A stretch of DNA of 64,000 nt from Candidatus Regiella endosymbiont of Tuberolachnus salignus (GCF_964020115.1 NZ_OZ026542.1:2249436-2313435), one strand, 5' to 3'; numbered from the stretch's first letter, positions 1-7,738 are shown. Translations and numbers: made by a program. Notes: generated by a model not told the origin, from the sequence alone.

Positions 1-191
1 ACACCCCGATTTTGCGGGTTGGCGTACAAATAATCATTAATGGTATTGATGTAATGCACCGTCTGACGGGCGCGCTGCTGGTTTGCACTGTCAGCCGCTT
101 GCGTGGCCTGATAAGCCCCCCGGTGGTTCATATCGGCAATCATCAAAAAAAGCACTAAAAACATCGACAACAACCAATACCCCAGACTCAT
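1..191 (-). CDS. pilM: PilM-like thin-pilus protein (partial, runs off left edge)
   Basis: The minus strand reads from an ATG at 191 to the window edge, giving about 63 residues. It starts MSLGYWLLSMFLVLFLMIAD, a single hydrophobic N-terminal segment, followed by a hydrophilic stretch with N-H-R-G and Q-x-A-x-x-A motifs. Size, topology and position directly after a PilL-like lipoprotein match PilM of IncI (R64) thin type IV pili. PilM is a small inner-membrane-anchored protein needed for pilus biogenesis, whose precise role is not well defined. The ATG overlaps the pilL stop by one base (TAATG), so the two are probably translationally coupled. The assignment rests on context more than on conserved motifs. 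Confidence 0.6.
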   Translation of the reverse strand, partial: MSLGYWLLSMFLVLFLMIADMNHRGAYQATQAADSANQQRARQTVHYINTINDYLYANPQNRG

Positions 192-871
192 TAGCGCACC
201 GCCTTGTCATCGACTTTCAGCAAGCATTGGGGGGTATTGATACCGGCAAACAAGGGCACGGTGGCCGTGGTATACAAGTGAAATACGCCGTTTAACGCCT
301 CGCGAAAACTCCCGGGAAAGGATAAAGGGGCATCAATGCGGTAATTGATTTCGGTTGCCCAGACAATATTCCAGGTGGCATTCTGCCCATGCGGGCACTT
401 CTGTGCTGCCGCCCACACATACAGCGTATCTTTGAGGGTGGAGCCCCGTTCTGCTCGCCACATTTTTGCCGCCTGAATCGGTTTTGGTACCGACTTAACG
501 CTACCCTTAACCGCAGGCGTCGTGGCCTTCGTTGAGATGAAGCCGCTCGATACCGTCGTGCGCTTTTCCTTACTGTCCGCTGTTGCGTTAACGTCCTTGT
601 TAAGCGCCTGCTTCGACACGGTTGCGACCGGCGTGGGGGGTTGCGTGAGGCCTGTTGCTGTCCTCAGCTTGTGCTCCGATAAACGAGGGCGTATCGCTGT
701 AGCACTAGCCTGTTTTAGCCTCTCTTGCGCCTGGGCAATCCGTTGGCTATGCGTGTGTATTTGGGTCGCCACAAAGTTCAGGGCATCGTTATCGGCAGGC
801 CGATGATGCCGCGTGCTACTACAGCCACCCAACAACATCGATAAAAATACGAGGGTTGGCATTAATTTCAT
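191..871 (-). CDS. pilL: PilL-like outer-membrane lipoprotein with TcpQ-type C-terminus
   Basis: The 226-residue product begins with a lipoprotein signal peptide whose lipobox LLGGC places the acylated cysteine at residue 17. A low-complexity Thr/Ser/Lys/Pro linker spans roughly residues 60-130. The C-terminal part, from about residue 135, has the layout of the TcpQ/PilL family (W-R-A-x-x-G-S-T-L-K-D-T-L, then A-T-W-N-I-V-W). In IncI plasmids PilL is the first thin-pilus lipoprotein, acting in the outer membrane with the PilN secretin. R64 PilL is longer, about 350 residues, so this is a short version. It is followed directly by pilM. The start is fixed by the signal peptide, although it overlaps the upstream ORF by 53 bp. 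Confidence 0.7.
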   Translation of the reverse strand: MKLMPTLVFLSMLLGGCSSTRHHRPADNDALNFVATQIHTHSQRIAQAQERLKQASATAIRPRLSEHKLRTATGLTQPPTPVATVSKQALNKDVNATADSKEKRTTVSSGFISTKATTPAVKGSVKSVPKPIQAAKMWRAERGSTLKDTLYVWAAAQKCPHGQNATWNIVWATEINYRIDAPLSFPGSFREALNGVFHLYTTATVPLFAGINTPQCLLKVDDKAVR

Positions 872-1142
872 GAGGGATCACTTTCATGTAAAAACAAAGG
901 AGGGAGTAAATCATCATTCTTTTTGGGTGAATTTCGTTAACAATACGGTATTCAGGCAAGCTCGCTTCAACGTGATCCAACAAGGTGAACAATGCATCAC
1001 GCTCTTCCTGACAAAAAACAGGATCCCTGCCGGCCTCTTGATGCAAAGGTAACGTATTCAAATAGCCTGCGAATTTGTCCCTTAAATCGCGAGGAGTTAT
1101 GGTGCATAAGCCTCTTTTTTCCGGGGTCAAGGTTGTTTTCAT
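819..1142 (-). CDS. hypothetical protein upstream of pilL (107 aa)
   Basis: This ORF of 107 residues starts with ATG at 1142 and overlaps the start of the pilL-like gene by 53 bp. It has no signal peptide, membrane segment or motif that I recognise. The composition is that of a normal soluble protein (charged N-terminal half, an E-E-R-D stretch near residue 47, a hydrophobic C-terminus). It occupies the position of the small pilI/pilJ/pilK genes that precede pilL in R64, but I see no sequence evidence for homology. It could be a real regulatory or pilus-accessory gene. The large overlap with pilL lowers confidence. Confidence 0.45.
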   Translation of the reverse strand: MKTTLTPEKRGLCTITPRDLRDKFAGYLNTLPLHQEAGRDPVFCQEERDALFTLLDHVEASLPEYRIVNEIHPKRMMIYSLLCFYMKVIPHEINANPRIFIDVVGWL

Positions 1143-1158
1143 GAGAGTTCCTCCCTTG

Positions 1159-1284
1159 TATACCCTTCGCCTTTCAAGTTACGGCGGCATTGGCTACGGG
1201 TGTTCGCCGCATCACGTAGTCTATCTACGCTCATCGGTCTCACCCCCTGGCCGCCTTGCGGTAACTCGAAATTCATTGGGTATA
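1159..1284. repeat. 126-bp imperfect palindrome, ERIC-like
   Basis: The element opens with TATACCC and closes with GGGTATA. The ends form imperfect inverted repeats: TATACCC plus a shared TTTC-AGTTAC block on the left, and GTAACT-GAAA leading to GGGTATA on the right. Length and palindromic layout match ERIC-type intergenic repeats of Enterobacterales. Similar sequences occur in Yersinia-related genomes, from memory. No second copy was seen in this window. It lies just upstream of the 107-residue ORF and could fold in its transcript. Confidence 0.6.
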
Positions 1285-1772
1285 TCCAAACAAATTGATG
1301 GCCTGCTTTGTTAAGAAAATTCATTTATGCGCCCACTCGCGTGGACGCATAGTGAATTCACTTTTGCTACTTGGATTGCTGATTTATCTCACAAAATCAG
1401 TCGTCCTATTCGTCGAATGAACATACTGTACAGACTGTTCCCGCCCCAAGCCCGGCTATCGTTTATCGCCCACCGTCCGGCTATCCAGTGTGTGCCTGCG
1501 TTCTCCACCTACTGGAAGGTACTTTCTCTAAATGCAGGCAATACGAAGCCCTGCGTTAAACGCGAATAAATAATAAAAATGTCTTCATTTAATAAAACGG
1601 CAAGGATTTCCCGTGCAGCGCATGACGGCTTCACGTTAATTATTATTTTAAAAATAAATCCTTCATCCCTTTTATAATCTGCGAAGCGCATCGCAAATTT
1701 TCAGCACTGATTCTTTTTTTCTCTCTTCATCGCGAACAGTGAATAATTTATTTTACCGCCAGGAAAAGTGTT
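1285..1772. other. intergenic, nothing recognised
   Basis: About 490 bases separate the palindromic repeat from the small basic ORF. The left half is of mixed composition with short open frames in several phases and no ribosome-binding site worth noting. The right half is AT-rich. I see no convincing gene, repeat or promoter. Confidence 0.5.
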
Positions 1773-1928
1773 TTATTTTATACTGAGTAAATAGTGTTTT
1801 TCTGGCTTTCTTTTTTTCTTTAGCCAATTTATTAATCTATAAAATAATTTTTTATTTTCATTTTGCGCGATCGCTATTATTTTATTTTTTAACGCGCGGT
1901 TTCTCGCCCTACTTTGTCGGTTACTCAT
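1773..1928 (-). CDS. small basic peptide, 51 aa, coupled to PAS-LuxR gene
   Basis: An ATG at 1928 overlaps the TGA of the upstream PAS-LuxR gene (TGATG), a classic translational-coupling arrangement. The product starts MSNRQSRARNRALKNKI and stays rich in Lys/Arg/Asn, with a Y-R-L-I-N-W-L-K-K-K segment near residues 30-40. Two relatives exist in this window: a short one at 2658-2753 and one of 45 residues at 53402-53539, between traY and traA. Conservation of the reading frame and of the first 17 residues across three loci shows that it is a real gene family. The charge suggests nucleic-acid or membrane association. No function is known to me. Confidence 0.65.
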   Translation of the reverse strand: MSNRQSRARNRALKNKIIAIAQNENKKLFYRLINWLKKKRKPEKHYLLSIK

Positions 1929-2629
1929 CACGACGCCCTCCTATTTTCAATAAACTGGATACCAAGCGGAATAAATTCGGGTGGAATATAACGATCAAAT
2001 CCGGCTTTCTGGCAAAATTTTTTAAATTCTTTCAAGGAACTGACTGCCGATTTTTGGTACATCCTGTACAGATTATTTTCTATCGTCCTATGAGAGCGAT
2101 AGAGTTTCCTCGCGATCTCCTTAGCACTCATCGACTGCAATATAAAAAATATGATTCTCAGCTCTGACTTGTTAAATAATTTCATTGGAGGAGCCACCTT
2201 TAATCCCGAAGGATTGATCCTGCTCGCATATTGCTGGGGTGAAATAAAATCCATTTTTTTGCCATAAAACACCGTGCCTACACACTCATTATTTTCATCA
2301 TAGAGCGGAAACTTTTCATACAAATAAGGTTGCAACTTTTTCTCTCGACCAAAAAAATGGGTTTTAATCAGCGTCACTCTTTGCCCACTGTTAATAGTGT
2401 CCAGATCTTGTTTTTGCAACTCCGGAGCAAATTCAGAAATCGGCGTGGGAAGTTGTTCATCACGCTTTCCTTCAATTTTAAATCGGGCCGGAATATTTAA
2501 AAATTCACGAAAAGCCCGATTAGTATAAATAAATCGGGATTCGCAATCTTTTATACCCCAAATATCGTTGCTACTTTCCATTATGGATATTAGGGGAAAT
2601 GATTTTAATGAATGATTAATATTGGTCAT
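1928..2629 (-). CDS. PAS domain LuxR-type regulator, TraJ-like
   Basis: The 233-residue protein has a PAS-like N-terminal domain (about residues 15-130, with W-G-I-K-D-C-E-S-R-F-I-Y-T-N) and a C-terminal LuxR-type helix-turn-helix (about 150-205, with S-A-K-E-I-A-R-K-L-Y and H-R-T-I-E-N). That domain order and length match TraJ, the activator of the F-plasmid tra operon, and also unrelated PAS-LuxR regulators. Its neighbours, a TraY-like gene upstream and the same tiny basic ORF that sits between traY and traA in the main tra operon, favour a transfer-regulation role. It is clearly related to the gene at 10082-10792 and to the pseudogene at 56016-56331. The ligand is unknown. Confidence 0.75.
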   Translation of the reverse strand: MTNINHSLKSFPLISIMESSNDIWGIKDCESRFIYTNRAFREFLNIPARFKIEGKRDEQLPTPISEFAPELQKQDLDTINSGQRVTLIKTHFFGREKKLQPYLYEKFPLYDENNECVGTVFYGKKMDFISPQQYASRINPSGLKVAPPMKLFNKSELRIIFFILQSMSAKEIARKLYRSHRTIENNLYRMYQKSAVSSLKEFKKFCQKAGFDRYIPPEFIPLGIQFIENRRAS

Positions 2630-2657
2630 CGCCAGTCAATCCCAATTAAATTGATTT

Positions 2658-2753
2658 TTATTTATTAAATAGTTTTTTCTTTTCATTTCGTGTGGCCGCT
2701 ACTATTTTTTCTTTTAATGCGCGGTTTCTCGCCCTACTTTGTCGGTTGCTCAT
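2658..2753 (-). CDS. small basic peptide, truncated family member (31 aa)
   Basis: From an ATG at 2753 the frame reads MSNRQSRARNRALKEKI, then V-A-A-T-R-N-E-K-K-K-L-F-N-K and stops after 31 residues. It matches the N-terminal halves of the ORFs at 1773-1928 and 53402-53539, but an early stop removes the C-terminal W-L-K/R-K-K segment. It sits between the TraY-like gene and the PAS-LuxR gene, the same relative position (directly after traY) as the family member in the main tra operon. It may be a truncated remnant or a naturally shorter form. Confidence 0.5.
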   Translation of the reverse strand: MSNRQSRARNRALKEKIVAATRNEKKKLFNK

Positions 2754-2822
2754 AATGATATTTTTCTCGGATATCTTTTTTTCTGACAAGATATAAATAT
2801 TCCCAGTGATCAAATTATTATT

Positions 2823-3023
2823 CTATTCACATCTATTCTTCGTTATACCAATCGCAGAGATGGATGAAAAACGACGCAAATGATCTTCCAATCTTAATTC
2901 TGATTCACATTTTTTTGTTCTTTTTGAATGTCTAGCACTTTCTATTAAAAAATTATTTGCCTTCGCTGTTATTTTAACCGTCACTGTCGTTCCTGTTTCA
3001 TTAAAATCATTATCTAATGTCAC
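2823..3023 (-). CDS. TraY-like ribbon-helix-helix protein (66 aa)
   Basis: The 66-residue product has the layout of one TraY ribbon-helix-helix unit: a beta strand T-V-T-V-K-I, then N-N-F-L-I-E-S-A-R-H-S-K-R-T-K-K and E-L-R-L-E-D-H-L-R-R-F, close to the F/R100 TraY pattern. TraY binds oriT and the tra promoter in F-like plasmids as part of the relaxosome. The start is GTG at 3023 with AAGGAG about 8 bases upstream. The protein is nearly identical to the product at 53601-53801, so this is a duplicated traY. It heads a probable operon with the basic peptide and the PAS-LuxR gene, and a perfect CRP-type site lies about 150 bp upstream. Confidence 0.8.
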   Translation of the reverse strand: MTLDNDFNETGTTVTVKITAKANNFLIESARHSKRTKKCESELRLEDHLRRFSSISAIGITKNRCE

Positions 3024-3173
3024 TCTCTATTGCTCCTTAATTTAATCTCTTTTTTATAAATACGACTATAAATTACAATAACCTTTAGATGATGTATACG
3101 AGGAAAAAAGACACGTTGCAATTAACAAAAAATTATGCATCAATACAATTACCCTGTCTCAAATAACCCATCA

Positions 3174-3189
3174 TGTGATGCATGTCACA
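3174..3189. promoter_or_regulatory. CRP-type site upstream of TraY-like operon
   Basis: The sequence TGTGATGCATGTCACA is a perfect TGTGA-N6-TCACA palindrome. It lies about 150 bp upstream of the TraY-like start at 3023, within the 314-bp AT-rich gap between that gene and the HTH gene at 3338. In F-like plasmids CRP stimulates transfer-gene expression, chiefly through traJ. A second perfect site lies upstream of the other traY copy (54034-54049). Binding is inferred from sequence alone. Confidence 0.7.
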
Positions 3190-3337
3190 TTTTAATAAAA
3201 ACAATAGTTATATAGTTATTTTTTATATTGTCGTCTACTGAATTAAAATAACAAAATACATTTTTATATATCTATTTTAGCTACTCTATTATTTATGGAT
3301 ATAGAACAAATACTTATATTAAAAAAAACATAGAAAT

Positions 3338-3616
3338 TTATTCGGTACAAAGCGCAGTATCTCGGATCTCCAACGTTAACAGTGTCAATCTTATGCTAAA
3401 TAACGATCTTAATTCTGAAAAAGACTGTAAATTATATTTATGGGCAGCATTGTTAAGATGAGAATTTACCGTTTTCACACTAATGTTTAATTTAACAGCA
3501 ATATCCTTATTTGCAATGCCTGATGAGTACATAGCTAATATTCTCACTTCAGCCGCTGAAAGCTCATGAAAAGCCCTCATAAGAAATTTAGTCTGATTAT
3601 CATCGTAAATAAACAT
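3338..3616 (-). CDS. stand-alone LuxR-type HTH protein (92 aa)
   Basis: The product is essentially one LuxR C-terminal helix-turn-helix domain: H-E-L-S-A-A-E-V-R-I-L near residue 20, G-I-A-N-K-D-I-A-V-K-L-N-I-S and V-K-T-V-N-S-H-L-N-N. It has no sensor domain. I chose the ATG at 3616 because GGAGG lies about 8 bases before it; an in-frame TTG exists five codons upstream. It resembles, in size and layout, the HTH genes that follow the two replication initiators (7397-7666 and 56817-57065), although no initiator adjoins it here. A fragment of a sister copy lies at 3810-3998. It may be a leftover of another replicon or a regulator of the nearby operons. Confidence 0.7.
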   Translation of the reverse strand: MFIYDDNQTKFLMRAFHELSAAEVRILAMYSSGIANKDIAVKLNISVKTVNSHLNNAAHKYNLQSFSELRSLFSIRLTLLTLEIRDTALCTE

Positions 3617-3647
3617 ATCTAATCCCTCCAAGATTTTAATGAACCAC

Positions 3648-3998
3648 TCCTAAAATAGTTTCCATCACCGACTATATTTTCAAAGTCTGGGTTTCGGTCG
3701 CTCCGATGAATTTACTGAACAACCAAAATCGTTAACATGACTGAGTACAATCGATTCCTCTGCTATACAGATAGAGAACGTGACCATCTGTACACCACTG
3801 AAACCCAACTCACTGATAACCGGCATCACCAGACCCACTGTCGTCAAACCCGCCACAATCGCGACACCTTGATTTAAAAACAATATCCTTATTTGCAATG
3901 TCTGATGAGTACATAACCAATATTCTCACTTCTGCTGCTGAAAGCTCATGAAAAACCTTCATAAGACATTTAGTGTGGTTATCGTCGTAAATAAACAT
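3648..3998 (-). pseudogene. fused remnants of gntU 3' part and a LuxR-type HTH gene
   Basis: Bases 3648-3872 closely match an internal 3' part of gntU (around 4141-4375), including the encoded V-A-G-L-T-T-V-G-L-V-M-P-V-I-S run, but with a short deletion and substitutions. Bases 3873-3998 match the first 40 or so codons of the HTH gene at 3338-3616, in the same orientation and starting with the same M-F-I-Y-D-D-N. The two pieces are joined directly. The layout suggests a tandem duplication of an HTH-gntU unit followed by decay. No functional product is expected. Confidence 0.75.
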
Positions 3999-4097
3999 AT
4001 CTCATCCCTCTAAGATTTTAATGAATCAATAAAACTGTTTTAACAACATTTTCTCTGTCCCTAAATATCTACTGTTACATTTCTATTAAAATAAAAG

Positions 4098-5432
4098 TTA
4101 CAGCATGGCAAAAGCTATCATGCCAATTGCTGCACCTGTCGTTCCTAAAATAGTTTCCATTACCGACCATGTTTTCAACGTCTGGGCTTCGGTCGCTCCG
4201 GTGAATTTACTGAACAACCAGAAACCAGAATCGTTAACATGACTGAGTACAATCGATCCCCCTGCGATACAAATAGAGAGCGCGGCCATCTGTGCCCCAC
4301 TGAAACCCAATTCACTGATAACCGGCATCACCAGACCCACTGTCGTTAAACCCGCCACAGTCGCGGAACCTTGAATGACACGTACGGCAGCAGAAAGTAC
4401 AAAACAAGCAATAGCAATAGGTAAACCTGCATTGATCAGTGCATTACCCAAAGCCGGGCCGACACCTGAATCTACCAAAACCCGTTTAAATACCCCACCT
4501 GCTCCTGTAATCAACAGAATAATACCGGCGGGCTGGATAGCGGCTGAGCAAATATCCATGATTTTCTCTCTATTCATCCCACAACGGAGCGCTAAACCAT
4601 AAATAGCAATTAAGCACGCGGCTAAAAGTGCAGTAAACGGATGACCGATAAATTCTAACCAATGGAACAAAGGGGTGCCTTGCTCAACAAAGCCTGTACC
4701 TAGAGTTCTCAAACCCACTAACACTAACGGAAAAAGTATCAACGCCAAGCTAAAACCAAATGAAGGTAGCTGGCCTTTATGGCTGTTTTCCCCCGTCTCT
4801 TTAGGTAATGTGAGAATAACGTGACGGCTAATAAAGCTACCGTACATTGGACCAGCCAGGATCATTCCAGGGATCGCCGCCGCCAGACCAATCAAAATCA
4901 TCCAACCATAGTCAGCACCCATTTGGGACGCTAACAGCATTGGAGCCGATCCTGGCAGCAAAAAGGCGGCAGCGGCAGCCACACCGGCAAACAATGGGAT
5001 AGCCAATTTAATAACATTACCACGTGTGTGACGGGCAATGGCAAATACGGTGCCAATAAGTAGCACTACTGCTACATCAAAAAACAAGGGGAGAGCACAG
5101 ATAAGACCGACGATACCTAACGTATAATGAGCACGTTTTTCACCAAATGTTTGTAGCAATTTCATTGCAATTTGATCAAGCGCCCCAGTTTCATGCAAAA
5201 TTCGACCGAACATCGCCCCCAAAGCGACCACAATAGCCAAAAATCCTAATATCCCTCCCATCCCTTTTTGCATAGTCTCAGCTATTTTTTCAACAGGCAT
5301 ACCAGAAAATACCCCTGCACCCACGGAAACCAGTATTAAAGCAATAAAAGCGTGCATACGTACTTTCATCACTAAAAATAACAGCAACAAAACTGATCCC
5401 ATAGCTGTTAACACCAGCGTTAAAATATTCAT
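4098..5432 (-). CDS. gntU: low-affinity gluconate permease GntU
   Basis: The 444-residue polytopic membrane protein belongs to the GntP family and resembles E. coli GntU over its full length. It starts with L-T-L-V-L-T-A-x-G-S-V-L-L-L-L-F-L-V-M-K, has the central L-F-A-G-V-A-A-A-A-A-F-L segment, and near the C-terminus S-G-A-Q-M-A-A-L-S-I-C-I-A-G-G-S and V-N-D-S-G-F-W-L-F. It imports gluconate across the inner membrane by proton symport. The start overlaps the gntK stop by four bases (ATGA), as in a coupled operon. GntR control is expected through the operator upstream of gntK. A duplicated 3' fragment lies downstream at 3648-3872. Confidence 0.93.
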   Translation of the reverse strand: MNILTLVLTAMGSVLLLLFLVMKVRMHAFIALILVSVGAGVFSGMPVEKIAETMQKGMGGILGFLAIVVALGAMFGRILHETGALDQIAMKLLQTFGEKRAHYTLGIVGLICALPLFFDVAVVLLIGTVFAIARHTRGNVIKLAIPLFAGVAAAAAFLLPGSAPMLLASQMGADYGWMILIGLAAAIPGMILAGPMYGSFISRHVILTLPKETGENSHKGQLPSFGFSLALILFPLVLVGLRTLGTGFVEQGTPLFHWLEFIGHPFTALLAACLIAIYGLALRCGMNREKIMDICSAAIQPAGIILLITGAGGVFKRVLVDSGVGPALGNALINAGLPIAIACFVLSAAVRVIQGSATVAGLTTVGLVMPVISELGFSGAQMAALSICIAGGSIVLSHVNDSGFWLFSKFTGATEAQTLKTWSVMETILGTTGAAIGMIAFAML

Positions 5433-5995
5433 AATTTTTCCTTGCTCCCTTCCATTGCTTGGGTTCCTTTGGCGTGAATATGCTTCACGGTAGCGGCAAT
5501 GACATCCTTAAGTGGTACATTGACATCAATGGCATAGACATCCTGTTCATCTTCATTGGGTTCTTCTAAGATATTGAATTGTGTGATTAACAGTTGAGAC
5601 TGAAAAAAATGGCCATGACGGGCTTTAAGTCGGCGCTCGATAACATCGAAATCACCCTTCAAATAGATAAACGAAAGATTTTTGTTATTTAAGCGTAAAT
5701 GGTCCCGGTAACATTTTTTCAATGAAGAACAGGCAATCAACGAAATTTCGTGGACACTCTGCTGCATAGCAAAAGCCGCATCACTCAGAATGGCCAGCCA
5801 AGGCATTCGATCCTCATCATTCAGGGCTTGCCCCTGAGACATTTTGATAATATTTGCGCGGGGATGTAAAAAATCCCCATCGAGAAAAGCCGCATTAAGC
5901 TGGCGAGCAACCGCATTGGCAAGGGTAGATTTTCCACTGCCGGAAACACCCATAACAATATAAACGTGATGCGGCGGACACTGTTGGATATTCAT
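5429..5995 (-). CDS. gntK: gluconokinase GntK
   Basis: This cytoplasmic kinase of 188 residues phosphorylates gluconate to 6-phosphogluconate, which feeds the pentose phosphate and Entner-Doudoroff pathways. The P-loop G-V-S-G-S-G-K-S lies near residue 17, followed by the family markers F-L-D-G-D-F-L-H-P-R-A-N and M-S-Q-G-Q-A-L-N-D-E-D-R-x-P-W. Family members are usually about 175 residues, so it is full length. The ATG at 5995 has AGGAG at good spacing. It overlaps gntU by four bases, and a perfect GntR operator lies 40 bp upstream. Kinase, permease and regulator together reproduce the chromosomal gntRKU locus. Confidence 0.93.
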   Translation of the reverse strand: MNIQQCPPHHVYIVMGVSGSGKSTLANAVARQLNAAFLDGDFLHPRANIIKMSQGQALNDEDRMPWLAILSDAAFAMQQSVHEISLIACSSLKKCYRDHLRLNNKNLSFIYLKGDFDVIERRLKARHGHFFQSQLLITQFNILEEPNEDEQDVYAIDVNVPLKDVIAATVKHIHAKGTQAMEGSKEKL

Positions 5996-6034
5996 ATCGA
6001 CTCCTACAGTGAGGTCATATTCATGACACTAACA

Positions 6035-6050
6035 ATGTTACCGGTAACAT
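6035..6050. promoter_or_regulatory. GntR operator upstream of gntK
   Basis: ATGTTACCGGTAACAT is a perfect 16-bp palindrome close to the known E. coli GntR operator (ATGTTACC-G-ATAACAT type). It sits 40 bp upstream of the gntK start, where a repressor would block the gntKU promoter. A weaker relative with a TACCGAT core lies near 7311-7326, upstream of gntR, and could be a decayed autoregulatory site. Confidence 0.85.
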
Positions 6051-6262
6051 TTGAAAGTGAAAAAAAGCACGAAGAAATGGCAGTAATTTCTGATATTAAT
6101 ATCATATTTTTCATCAGATTAGCTTTTGTTTTCATGATATCACCCTCTATTTTTTAACTCTATGCTTCACCTTTTAAACAGAGTAAGGTTCACTTATTAC
6201 TCAAACTACCACTTATCAAAACAAAAAACCAAGTATTTAATACTCTTTATTACGTATCATCG

Positions 6263-7258
6263 CTAGATACTTTCCCCATCAATAACAGAAAAGCCCACAT
6301 CAATTTGCTTAGAAGAAGACATTTTATTGTGTAAACGTTCCAGCAAACATTTAGCAGCCATTCGACCAATACACTCACGAGGTGTTAATACGCTCGCTAA
6401 CCGTGGTTTCATAACCTGACCAATATCATGTCCATGGAAACCAGCAATAGCCATATCCTTAGGAATGGCTAAACCCCGCCGCTGACACTCAAACATCGCA
6501 CCAATAGCCAGATCGTCATTCGTACAGAAAATACCGTTTGTTTTCGGATGAACTTTCAAAGTTTTATCCAATAATTGACAACCTATCGAGTAGGAAGAAG
6601 GAGACGCAACAAGGACACTCTTTGGCTGTAAATGATTATCACACATCGCCCGTTCATATCCCTGTTGTTTTATCAGCGTACGCTCATCCTGACGTGCACC
6701 TAAGTAGACTGTATTACAGTATCCACGTGTGATCATGCGTTTGGTCATTTGATAGGCCGCTTTAAAATTATCAAAACCTACTGCCATATCGATGCACGGT
6801 GAAACAGAATCCATGACTTCAACCACAGGTATCCCAGCGACCTTTATCATTTTCAGTGTACGCTCTGTATGCGTGCGTTCCGATAAAATTAAGCCGTCAA
6901 TGCTGTAAGAAAGCAATGAGGTTAACCTTTCCTCTTCCAATTTTGGCTGATAGCCATAATGTGCCAACATGGTTTGGTAATGGTGTTTATCAGTAATACT
7001 TTCAATACCACGCAGAACTTCAGAAAATACTTGGTTGGTCAGTGAAGGTAATAATACACCGATAGCACGACTGGTAGAGTTAGACAAAATACCTGGAGCC
7101 CGATTGGGAATATAGCCGAATTCATTTAAAGCGGTAGCAATTTTGACTTGTAAGCGCTCTGAAACTCGGCGTGGATCACATAGATAACGACTCACTGTCA
7201 TCTTACTGATCCCGATCATGTCAGCAATATCTTGCAATACCGGCTTTTTCTTTTTCAT
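6263..7258 (-). CDS. gntR: gluconate repressor GntR (LacI family)
   Basis: The 331-residue protein has a LacI-type helix-turn-helix at residues 6-27 (V-L-Q-D-I-A-D-M-I-G-I-S-K-M-T-V-S-R-Y-L) and a periplasmic-binding-protein-like effector domain (about 60-331) with family landmarks such as G-V-L-L-P-S-L-T-N-Q-V-F. E. coli GntR is 331 residues. It represses gluconate uptake and phosphorylation genes until gluconate binds. Here it lies upstream of gntK in the same orientation with about 270 bp between, and the predicted operator is in that gap. The intact regulator, operator, kinase and permease suggest that the cassette still works. Confidence 0.92.
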   Translation of the reverse strand: MKKKKPVLQDIADMIGISKMTVSRYLCDPRRVSERLQVKIATALNEFGYIPNRAPGILSNSTSRAIGVLLPSLTNQVFSEVLRGIESITDKHHYQTMLAHYGYQPKLEEERLTSLLSYSIDGLILSERTHTERTLKMIKVAGIPVVEVMDSVSPCIDMAVGFDNFKAAYQMTKRMITRGYCNTVYLGARQDERTLIKQQGYERAMCDNHLQPKSVLVASPSSYSIGCQLLDKTLKVHPKTNGIFCTNDDLAIGAMFECQRRGLAIPKDMAIAGFHGHDIGQVMKPRLASVLTPRECIGRMAAKCLLERLHNKMSSSKQIDVGFSVIDGESI

Positions 7259-7396
7259 GGTTATCCATAAAAAAACAGAAAATAGAAAAGAGGGATTATG
7301 CTAACAAAAAACGCTACCGATGAACAACGCCCCCGTTATATTGTCACTAAACCCACCGGTATTTTCCGTGTTTAGAAAACACTGGCAGTCACAGCA

Positions 7397-7666
7397 TCAC
7401 TGACCAGCTGAAATACCGTTAAATGTGAATAAAAATAAACGAATAATAATTACAGAACGTAGTGAATTTAGGGAAAAAATAGATAATTTCTTCATTGATT
7501 CATGGAGATGTCTTCTCACACTTTTCACCGAAATATGACGAAAATCCGCTATGTCTTCATAGGGAATCCCTATTGCAAATAGCAGCACCGTTTCACTTTG
7601 CGCAACGGAAAGTTCCGAAAAAACCTTGTGAAACTGGATAAATTGGGTAGGATCAAACGCAGTCAT
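7397..7666 (-). CDS. rep-linked LuxR-type HTH protein (89 aa)
   Basis: The 89-residue product is a single LuxR-type DNA-binding domain: F-S-E-L-S-V-A-Q-S-E-T-V-L-L-F-A-I-G near residue 17, then E-D-I-A-D-F-R-H-I-S-V-K-S-V-R-R-H-L. The start has GGAGG seven bases before ATG. Leader and start (GGAGGTCTATATGACTGCG) are almost identical to those of the HTH gene at 56817-57065. In both cases the gene follows a replication initiator in the same orientation, with a hairpin between them. I infer a role in replication or copy-number control. No sensor domain is present. This pairing is not one I recognise from described plasmids. Confidence 0.72.
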   Translation of the reverse strand: MTAFDPTQFIQFHKVFSELSVAQSETVLLFAIGIPYEDIADFRHISVKSVRRHLHESMKKLSIFSLNSLRSVIIIRLFLFTFNGISAGQ

Positions 7667-7696
7667 ATAGACCTCCAGAATAGGTTTATGTGATTA

Positions 7697-7731
7697 GCTG
7701 CATGCGGGAGCGGCTAACTCCTGCAAGCAGC
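7697..7731 (-). promoter_or_regulatory. hairpin between trfA-like gene and HTH gene
   Basis: GCTGCATGCGGGAG and CTCCTGCAAGCAGC can pair around a CGGCTAA loop, giving a long stem in the transcript just after the initiator stop codon. The equivalent gap in replicon 2 (57096-57130) holds a hairpin of the same size whose paired bases differ on both sides, which looks like covariation. It is not followed by a clear U-run, so it may be a regulatory structure, an RNA-processing site or a weak terminator. Confidence 0.6.
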
Positions 7732-7738
7732 GCCAATA

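Noticed and set aside
1509..1691. 60-residue minus-strand frame in the left intergenic region
   Set aside because: No ribosome-binding site, no similarity to anything else in the window, and it is isolated from the neighbouring operons.
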